A DNA stretch of 16,078 nucleotides from Methylococcales bacterium. Lineage in GTDB: Bacteria; Pseudomonadota; Gammaproteobacteria; Methylococcales; Methylomonadaceae. The DNA lies in NCBI GenBank assembly GCA_023144875.1, contig JAGLEW010000109.1:1-16078 (forward strand). Direction: 5' to 3'. This document shows positions 1 to 5,572 of the stretch, piece by piece. The notes beneath the pieces were generated by a model. It saw only the letters and a program-made list of their open reading frames with translations, ran no database searches and was not told the origin of the DNA. The position numbers were made by a program, and so were the translations under genes. The stretch's first letter is position 1; every line of letters begins with the position of its first letter.

Positions 1-863
1 GCTTCGGCAATTTGAGCCGCACCTGATGAAAATTTAAAATCGCCTTCGGTGCCATAGCTATGAAATTGAACGTGCGTTAAGTGCATTGGCAAGCCTTCAA
101 CCCCTGCAATGGAATTTAAGGTGGTTTCAATATTCCCCGGTACGCCCAAATTACTGCCATGAACATGTAACGGATGTTTAACCCCTAATTCTTTGACAGC
201 GGTGGCGAGTGATTTTAAAACTTCACGTGGAGTGACCTCATAATGCGTATTGTGCTCATCTAAATCTAACTGACGTTGATTAAATTTAAACGCATTAATG
301 CCCCCTGCGTTGACCACTTTAATACCCACGCCTTTTGCCGCGTGTAATGTCCATGCCACATAATCATTAATCGCTTGCTGATCTTTTTTGGCGGTCATCA
401 TCCGAAGTAGGAAATCATCACTCCCCAACATCACATAACCGCCTTTATCCAAAATCGGAATATCGCCCATTTCCATGTGCGCTTGACGTGCATTAATGGG
501 TAATACAGCGGGTTCAAATCCTGCGGTGTAACCCATTTCGGCATAACGATACCCTGTGGTAAAAGAACTTGGCATCGCATGACCTGTGCCTGCGCGTTTA
601 ATGTGCGTATGTGGTTCGGTATCAAGGCGGTGATTTTCAGGCATTAACATTCGGGCAATATTACCTTTACCGCCCCCGATATGCGTGTGCAAATCAATCG
701 CACCCGCCATGACGACTTTACCTTTTATGTCATACTCTTTATCTATTTGTGCATTTTGTGGCGCATCAATAAATTTGCCATCTTGGATATAAAGGTCGCG
801 TATTTGTCCATCAATACCATTGGTAGGGTCATAAATACGACCGCCCGTTAATTTTGTCAACAT
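1..863 (-). CDS. fhcA: Formyltransferase/hydrolase complex subunit A (partial, C-terminus off the window)
   Basis: Amidohydrolase-type subunit of the Fhc complex. In methylotrophs this complex hydrolyses the formyl group from a methanofuran analogue to give formate, in the cytoplasmic H4MPT-linked formaldehyde oxidation pathway. The frame opens at ATG 863 and stays open to base 1, giving 287 complete residues of the roughly 550 usual for the family. The protein starts MLTKLTGGRIYDP. It carries the dinuclear-zinc motif DLHTHIGGGK (His59, His61) and a lysine in GIKVVNAGG (Lys182) that fits the carboxylated metal-bridging lysine of FmdA/FwdA. HVHGSN (His233, His235) and HLTHVQFHSYG (261-271) supply further candidate ligands. 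The start lies 9 nt after the fhcB stop. The ribosome-binding site AGGA overlaps that stop, so the two genes are probably co-translated. fhcD and fhcC would be expected beyond the left edge. The identification is secure; the residue roles come from family knowledge. Confidence 0.95.
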   Translation of the reverse strand, partial: MLTKLTGGRIYDPTNGIDGQIRDLYIQDGKFIDAPQNAQIDKEYDIKGKVVMAGAIDLHTHIGGGKGNIARMLMPENHRLDTEPHTHIKRAGTGHAMPSSFTTGYRYAEMGYTAGFEPAVLPINARQAHMEMGDIPILDKGGYVMLGSDDFLLRMMTAKKDQQAINDYVAWTLHAAKGVGIKVVNAGGINAFKFNQRQLDLDEHNTHYEVTPREVLKSLATAVKELGVKHPLHVHGSNLGVPGNIETTLNSIAGVEGLPMHLTHVQFHSYGTEGDFKFSSGAAQIAE

Positions 864-875
864 AGTTAATTCCTA
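864..875 (-). promoter_or_regulatory. fhcB/fhcA junction with ribosome-binding site overlapping the stop codon
   Basis: On the minus strand the fhcB stop TAG runs directly into AGGA (TAGGA), which sits 7 nt before the fhcA ATG. The Shine-Dalgarno sequence therefore overlaps the upstream stop codon. This is typical of translationally coupled operon genes and supports ATG 863 as the fhcA start. Confidence 0.6.
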
Positions 876-2144
876 CAAAGCCTGTTCGATGGCGGTTAAT
901 ACGTCGGCGGTACTCGGCAACCCCGAATCTCTTAATTTTTTTAAACGAATGGCGACCACATTATCCATTCGATAGGTATGACCTGAGTGATCAATACCCG
1001 GTGTGCCAATGGGGATATAAACATCGGGTTCTTGTTCAAACACCATCCCTGAACGTCCAACCACAATCGTAGGAACATCGGTTTTAGGCGGCACATTTTC
1101 GCTATTAAACGCATGAACCCATAACAGCGCATCGGCTTCGCCCTCATCAAGCAAACGTTGACTGTCATAAAAATATGGGTCGTATTCGGGAAAACCACTG
1201 GAAAAACGCATTCTTGCAGGATAACCTGTTTGCCAACCACAGACTTGATTCGCGGTTTGATCGCCTTCTTTGCCTCCTAAAGGTAAACCTGAACAGCGAA
1301 CCCCTGAGGCATTCACGTCTTTAACCATTTCACAAATAACTTGCACCGTTAATTCTGCGTGTGAAAAATTTAAATTCCCTGCCGCCCATGTAACCACCCC
1401 ATATTGGGCTGATTTTAATTTATCAGCAACCGCTTTTAAATCATCAACGGCAATACCCGCAACGGTTTCAAGCTTTATGTCTACATTTTTAACCAAGGCT
1501 CTTAGCACCGCCACTACTTCAGGTAAATCAGCCGCATCACAGTTTAAAACCTGCGCTTTAGCCCCTGTTGGTGAGGTTGAGGCATCGCCTGATGGTGGCT
1601 GACCAATATAAATAACCTCACGTTGAGCCGTATCCTTTAAAAACATGGATTCGTTATTCCACAAATAATGCTCAAAAAATCGCGGTGCAAAGGCTTCAAC
1701 ATCACAGCCAATGACGATAAAAAGATCACAACGGTTTTTAACTTCCGCCAAAGTGGTGTTCATCCAGCCACTGTCTTGCAGGGCTAAAAAATTATTTTTT
1801 GCGCCTTTAAAATTAACATTATCAACCACCGCACTATTTTTATCCGCTAATGCCATCAACGCACGCATTCCATTGACATCGGTTGCACAGCCGCCAATAA
1901 GCGATTGTTTGGTATGACTGAGTAAGGTTGCCGCGTGAGCAACAGCTTGTTCTAAGCTGACCTCTTTACCGTTAATTCTAGGGGATTTATCGGTGATTGC
2001 TTGCTCAAATTGTGGGGTATTTAATGTACAGCCATGCTCAATCACTTTAAGAGAGTCGCCCTGCACCTCAATGGTCAGGTCATCGGTTCCAATGCCACAA
2101 AAAGGACTAGGAACGTCCGTTATTGTTTTCACACGTATCTCCAT
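873..2144 (-). CDS. fhcB: Formyltransferase/hydrolase complex subunit B (FmdB/FwdB-like, redox motifs lost)
   Basis: Homologue of formylmethanofuran dehydrogenase subunit B. In methylotrophic bacteria it is a structural partner in the FhcABCD hydrolase rather than a redox enzyme. The molybdopterin/Fe-S N-terminal signature, typically CPFCGxxCDD in methanogens, reads SPFCGIGTDD here (residues 13-22): two of its cysteines are Ser13 and Thr20, while Cys16 and Cys39 remain. The stretch after AVVDN (105-109) reads VNFKGAKN, where redox-active relatives carry the cofactor-binding Cys. C-terminal landmarks include GLPLGGKEGDQTANQ and a GIDHSGHTYRMDNV segment. At 423 aa it has the usual size. It is first in the operon, ahead of fhcA. 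Start uncertainty: ATG 2144 has no visible Shine-Dalgarno, but GTG at 2132 (codon 5) has GGAG 6 nt upstream, so the real product may be 419 aa. The reading of lost cofactor sites rests on remembered family motifs. Confidence 0.92.
   Translation of the reverse strand: MEIRVKTITDVPSPFCGIGTDDLTIEVQGDSLKVIEHGCTLNTPQFEQAITDKSPRINGKEVSLEQAVAHAATLLSHTKQSLIGGCATDVNGMRALMALADKNSAVVDNVNFKGAKNNFLALQDSGWMNTTLAEVKNRCDLFIVIGCDVEAFAPRFFEHYLWNNESMFLKDTAQREVIYIGQPPSGDASTSPTGAKAQVLNCDAADLPEVVAVLRALVKNVDIKLETVAGIAVDDLKAVADKLKSAQYGVVTWAAGNLNFSHAELTVQVICEMVKDVNASGVRCSGLPLGGKEGDQTANQVCGWQTGYPARMRFSSGFPEYDPYFYDSQRLLDEGEADALLWVHAFNSENVPPKTDVPTIVVGRSGMVFEQEPDVYIPIGTPGIDHSGHTYRMDNVVAIRLKKLRDSGLPSTADVLTAIEQAL
2139..2142 (-). 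promoter_or_regulatory. Ribosome-binding site suggesting a GTG start for fhcB
   Basis: GGAG on the minus strand overlaps the upstream ATG (2142-2144) and lies 6 nt before an in-frame GTG at 2130-2132. The sequence upstream of the ATG has no purine-rich Shine-Dalgarno element. This favours GTG 2132 as the true fhcB start. Confidence 0.45.
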
Positions 2145-2351
2145 GTTCAGTGATGGTTTAAATTGCGCAATATTGTACCCTTTTTTTACCTATCATATAC
2201 AGTTTATACAAACCGCTTTTATTTTTAGATAAATTTTTCCCCTTTGAGTGCGGTTTTATTTATTTTAATAAAAAATTAATGCCAAAAACCAAGAATACTT
2301 GAATAGGATAAAGCACTAATAAATTAAACAGCTTAGGTTTAAATTCCTACT

Positions 2352-2410
2352 AAATTGCTTTGTTTTTAACCGTCTCGTGAGGCTTTGAAAATTTGAAAAC
2401 AAAGCGATTT
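2352..2410 (+). repeat. 15-bp imperfect inverted repeat upstream of the nitrate transporter
   Basis: The left arm aaattgctttgtttt (2352-2366) pairs with the right arm aaaacaaagcgattt (2396-2410). All 15 positions pair, with one U-G wobble in RNA, around a 29-nt loop. The right arm is followed by two more T residues, giving a run of five T from 2408. It lies 60 nt upstream of the transporter GTG. It could be a leader hairpin or weak attenuator, or a DNA operator. The stem has few G-C pairs, so an efficient intrinsic terminator is unlikely. Confidence 0.55.
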
Positions 2411-2458
2411 TTGACCTATTAGCGCGTAAAATTAAGGTAATTTATTAATGCTTACAAT

Positions 2459-2463
2459 AGGAG
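2459..2463 (+). promoter_or_regulatory. Ribosome-binding site fixing the GTG start of the nitrate transporter
   Basis: AGGAG lies 6 nt upstream of GTG 2470. There is no competing ATG start nearby that fits the conserved N-terminus, so this site decides the GTG start. Confidence 0.7.
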
Positions 2464-2469
2464 CACAAC

Positions 2470-4083
2470 GTGGCAGATTTAGAAAAATGGGATGTCGAAG
2501 ACCCCAATTTTTGGGAGTCTAAAGGCAAAAAAATAGCCAATCGAAATTTATGGATTTCCATTCCCAGTTTATTATCAGGCTTTGCTGTCTGGTTATATTG
2601 GGGAATTATTACCGTACAAATGTTAAACCTAGGTTTTCCATACGAAAAATCTGAGTTATTTTCATTAATGGCGATTGCTGGATTAACAGGCGCAACGCTT
2701 AGAATTCCTAGCAGTTTTTTCATACGGCTTTGTGGTGGCCGAAATACGATTTTTTTTACCACCGCTTTATTGATGATTCCAGCCTTTGGTGCAGGAATTG
2801 CTCTGCAAGATAAAAACACGCCTTTTTGGGTATTTCAAGTACTGGCTTTATTATCGGGTTTTGGTGGGGGTAATTTCGCGTCCTCTATGTCCAATATCAG
2901 TTTCTTTTTTCCTAAAAAAATGCAAGGCTTGGCCTTAGGGCTTAATGCAGGGCTTGGAAATCTTGGCGTGACAACCATGCAAATTTTGATCCCTCTTTTC
3001 ATGACCTTTGGCTTGTTTGGTTCAATGGCGGGAGAGTCCATGACCCTTGTTTCCACATCAGGCAGTTTGATTGGAAAAATCCCCGCAGGTACGGAATCTT
3101 ATATCCAAAATGCAGGTTTTATTTGGCTAATTTTGCTTATCCCTCTGGCTTTTTTAGGCTGGTTTGGAATGAATAATATTCGGACGGAACAAGTTTCCCC
3201 CACTTATAGAAGCCCGATTACTTCTTTTAGCATGATTTCAGGCATGTTTTTAATTGCGTTTGGCAGTGCTGTTTTTGGTTTATGGCTAATGTTACCTGAA
3301 TCGGTTAACGGCTCAGGCTTTAAAGTACCCAAAGAGATTGTCTTATTCATCGTTATTATGTTGACGGTTTCACTGCTCAAAATTATTCCGGGGCAAATTG
3401 GTAACAGTTTACAACACCAATACCAAATTTTTGACAATAAACATACATGGGTGATGAGTATTATCTATACCATGACCTTTGGTTCTTTTATTGGCTTTGC
3501 GGCTTGTTTTCCTTTAGCGATTAAAGTTATATTTGGTTATCAGCATGTCATCATTGAAGGAGTAATGAATCATGATGTTCCCAACCCCAATGGCCCAAGT
3601 GCCTTAATGTATGCGTGGATGGGGCCTTTTATTGGGGCTTTGATTCGTCCTGTCGGTGGCATGATTGCCGATAAGTTTGGCGGCGCATGGGTTACGCATA
3701 TTTGTGCAGGCGTTATGGTGTTAAGTGCAGGTGGTGTCGCCTATTACATGAAGGCCGCTTACAACAGCGGAACCCCTGAAGAATATTTTGTCCCATTTTT
3801 TGTTTTATTCTCAATTTTATTTGCGGCGACAGGCATTGGTAATGGCTCAACCTTTCGCACCATTGCGATGGTGTTTCCAAAAGAACAAGTTGGCCCTGTT
3901 TTAGGTTGGACATCAGCGGTGGCTGCTTACGGTGCTTTTTATATTCCAAAAGTACTCGGTGAACAAATTAAAGAAACCACCCCTGAAGTCGCCTTAATTG
4001 GCTTTGCGATTTTTTATCTCGCATGTATTATGATTAATTGGTGGTTTTATCTGCGGAAAGATGGGGAGTTTTACAACCCATAA
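2470..4083 (+). CDS. Nitrate/nitrite transporter, NarK-type (NNP family, MFS)
   Basis: Cytoplasmic-membrane nitrate/nitrite porter of 537 aa. The N-terminal segment, DPNFWESKGKKIANRNLWIS (11-30), matches the E. coli NarK/NarU pattern. Both nitrate-signature regions are present: GFGGGNFASSMSNISFFFPK (130-149) and GIGNGSTFRTIAMVFPKE (455-472). The two substrate-binding arginines of NarK appear as Arg78 in TLRIPSSF and Arg393 in FIGALIRPVGG. About twelve membrane segments are visible. The protein is some 70 residues longer than E. coli NarK because of extra hydrophilic loops, near 184-214 and 357-381. The start is GTG 2470, set by AGGAG at 2459-2463 with 6 nt spacing. No nitrate reductase, nitrite reductase or regulator lies in the window, so whether it serves assimilation or respiration cannot be told. 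A terminator-like hairpin follows the stop. Confidence 0.93.
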   Translation: MADLEKWDVEDPNFWESKGKKIANRNLWISIPSLLSGFAVWLYWGIITVQMLNLGFPYEKSELFSLMAIAGLTGATLRIPSSFFIRLCGGRNTIFFTTALLMIPAFGAGIALQDKNTPFWVFQVLALLSGFGGGNFASSMSNISFFFPKKMQGLALGLNAGLGNLGVTTMQILIPLFMTFGLFGSMAGESMTLVSTSGSLIGKIPAGTESYIQNAGFIWLILLIPLAFLGWFGMNNIRTEQVSPTYRSPITSFSMISGMFLIAFGSAVFGLWLMLPESVNGSGFKVPKEIVLFIVIMLTVSLLKIIPGQIGNSLQHQYQIFDNKHTWVMSIIYTMTFGSFIGFAACFPLAIKVIFGYQHVIIEGVMNHDVPNPNGPSALMYAWMGPFIGALIRPVGGMIADKFGGAWVTHICAGVMVLSAGGVAYYMKAAYNSGTPEEYFVPFFVLFSILFAATGIGNGSTFRTIAMVFPKEQVGPVLGWTSAVAAYGAFYIPKVLGEQIKETTPEVALIGFAIFYLACIMINWWFYLRKDGEFYNP

Positions 4084-4092
4084 TTTCACACC

Positions 4093-4123
4093 AAAGAAAG
4101 CCGCCTTAGCCGCGGTTTTCTTT
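4093..4123 (+). terminator. Intrinsic terminator after the nitrate transporter
   Basis: The stem aaagaaagccgc (4093-4104) pairs with gcggttttcttt (4112-4123) around a 7-nt loop, with one G-U wobble. A T-rich tract (tcttttctta) includes the end of the stem. It sits 10 nt after the transporter stop and 27 nt before thiD, so it should separate or attenuate expression of thiDE relative to the transporter. Confidence 0.7.
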
Positions 4124-4149
4124 TCTTACCTTTCAAAAATACAAACTTC

Positions 4150-4941
4150 ATGAAGCAACATTCTCCTATCGTTCTATCTTTTTCAGGTCATGACCCTAGT
4201 GGTGGCGCAGGCATTCAAGCCGATATAGAAACCCTTATTAGCCATCATTGCCATTCTGTAAGCGTTATAACGGCTTTGACGGAACAAAACACCTCAAACA
4301 TCCAAAACGTTATTCCTCAACAGGCAGACGATGTACTCGCCCAAGCCCTAACTATTCTTGAAGATATGCCTGTGGATGTTATTAAAATTGGCTTAATCGG
4401 CAGCGAACAGGTGGCCAGTGCTATTTATGCCATTTTAGAAAGTTATCCTGATATTCCTGTTATTTTTGACCCCGTCCTCGCCGCAGGAGGTGGAAAAACC
4501 GTCACGGATTCACGCTTAACTCGTTTCATTAATCAAAAATTATTACCTCACACCCATATTTTAACCCCCAATTTTAAAGAAGCTCGATTATTAACGGGCT
4601 TAACCATCATGAAAGATTGTGCGAATGCCTTATTAGATAAAGGCTGTAAATACGTTTTAATCACCAATGCCGATGAATCACCAGACCCAAAGCGTGTTTC
4701 CAATACCCTTTTTAGACCCCAAGAACCGTTGAGCACCTATTACTGGGATAAATTACCATACCGCTATCATGGCTCAGGTTGCACGCTCAGCAGTAGCATT
4801 GCAGGGTTGATTGCACAAGGGTTAGACCCCTTAGCCGCGATTGATGAAGCCCAACATTTCACATGGAACACACTGGAAAAAGCCTATAAAACAGGCAAAG
4901 GACAACATAACCCTAAACGTTTATTTTGGATGACTAATTAA
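4150..4941 (+). CDS. thiD: Hydroxymethylpyrimidine/phosphomethylpyrimidine kinase
   Basis: Ribokinase-fold kinase that phosphorylates 4-amino-5-hydroxymethyl-2-methylpyrimidine, and then its monophosphate, to the pyrophosphate used by ThiE in cytoplasmic thiamine synthesis. Evidence is the N-terminal SFSGHDPSGGAGIQADIET (10-28), the IKIGLIGS segment (78-85), ILTPNFKEARLLTG (137-150) and the anion-hole motif HGSGCTLSSSIAG (207-219). Length (263 aa) is normal for a single-domain ThiD. thiE begins 2 nt after the stop, so the two form an operon. No Shine-Dalgarno sequence is visible before ATG 4150. No promoter or TPP riboswitch can be seen in the 66 nt after the transporter, which may mean partial read-through or a promoter inside the transporter gene. 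A standalone pyridoxal kinase is a less likely reading given the thiE partner. Confidence 0.92.
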   Translation: MKQHSPIVLSFSGHDPSGGAGIQADIETLISHHCHSVSVITALTEQNTSNIQNVIPQQADDVLAQALTILEDMPVDVIKIGLIGSEQVASAIYAILESYPDIPVIFDPVLAAGGGKTVTDSRLTRFINQKLLPHTHILTPNFKEARLLTGLTIMKDCANALLDKGCKYVLITNADESPDPKRVSNTLFRPQEPLSTYYWDKLPYRYHGSGCTLSSSIAGLIAQGLDPLAAIDEAQHFTWNTLEKAYKTGKGQHNPKRLFWMTN

Positions 4942-4943
4942 TT

Positions 4944-5561
4944 ATGAAATTTCCAACACAAGGTTTATATGCCATTACCGATACGCCAAATAAAACCAAT
5001 CAACAGATTATTACCGAGGTAGAACAGGCCATTAAAGGCGGTGCGGTGGTGATTCAATACCGTGATAAAAACCCAAGTCATAAAGTAGTTTTAAGCTATG
5101 CATTGCTTAAAATATGCCAACGTTATCAAGTTCCGTTTATTATTAATGATGATGTTGAATTGGCAAAAAAAATTAATGCTGATGGGGTGCATCTGGGGAA
5201 AGAAGACGGTGATATTGAATACGCGCGCACCATATTAGGGGCTGAAGCAATTATTGGGGTGTCGTGTTACAACGATTTAAATGATGCCTTAAGCGCTGAA
5301 AAAAAAGGCGTGGATTATGTTGCTTTTGGACGTTTTTTCCCTTCCACATCCAAACCATTAGCCGCTTCCGCAGAATTAACAACACTCACCGAAGCGCGTA
5401 AAAAAATAACTGTGCCTATTGTTGCCATTGGTGGCATATTACCCGAAAATGGACAATCACTGTTAAATGCAGGCGCGGATTTACTCGCTGTAATTGGCGG
5501 CGTTTTTCAAAAGGATGTTGAGCAATCAGCGCAAGCCTATCAAGTATTATTCAACCCCTAA
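4944..5561 (+). CDS. thiE: Thiamine phosphate synthase
   Basis: TIM-barrel enzyme that condenses HMP pyrophosphate with hydroxyethylthiazole phosphate to give thiamine phosphate and pyrophosphate. Motifs in order are QYRDK (38-42), INDD (67-70, metal binding), DGVHLGKED (80-88), GVSCYN (105-110), FGRFFPSTSK (128-137, in the place of the phosphate-binding GPIFxTxTK loop), IVAIGGI (159-165) and AVIGGVF (182-188). The length of 205 aa is typical. The start codon lies 2 nt after the thiD stop with no clear Shine-Dalgarno, so translation is probably coupled. TenI, the related aminase, is an alternative, but the conserved substrate motifs and the ThiD neighbour favour ThiE. The gene converges on the caspase-like gene with only 11 nt between the stops and no obvious terminator. 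Confidence 0.92.
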   Translation: MKFPTQGLYAITDTPNKTNQQIITEVEQAIKGGAVVIQYRDKNPSHKVVLSYALLKICQRYQVPFIINDDVELAKKINADGVHLGKEDGDIEYARTILGAEAIIGVSCYNDLNDALSAEKKGVDYVAFGRFFPSTSKPLAASAELTTLTEARKKITVPIVAIGGILPENGQSLLNAGADLLAVIGGVFQKDVEQSAQAYQVLFNP

Positions 5562-5572
5562 AAAATTAACCT

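Larger units (their letters stand above)
2145..2469. promoter_or_regulatory. Divergent fhcB / nitrate transporter intergenic region
   Basis: This 325-bp non-coding spacer must hold promoters for the fhc operon (leftward) and the nitrate transporter (rightward). It is A+T-rich. Visible elements are a perfect 10-bp palindrome attgcgcaat at 2162-2171, close to the fhcB start; a leftward TACAAT that could be a -10 box, without a convincing -35; a 15-bp imperfect inverted repeat at 2352-2410; and a tandem 8-bp repeat tttgaaaa at 2384-2399. I see no convincing sigma70 pair for the transporter and no sigma54 GG-N10-GC element. No small gene with a ribosome-binding site is apparent. Confidence 0.6.

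Noticed and set aside
873..2144. Plus-strand open frames opposite fhcB (for example 1270-1602)
   Set aside because: They are antisense to a well-recognised gene and have no motifs or ribosome-binding sites.
2340..2362. Sigma54 promoter upstream of the nitrate transporter, suggested by aaattgcttt
   Set aside because: The required GG about 10 nt upstream of the GC is absent.
4084..4149. TPP riboswitch before thiD
   Set aside because: The gap is too short, is mostly filled by a terminator-like hairpin, and shows no conserved THI-box sequence.
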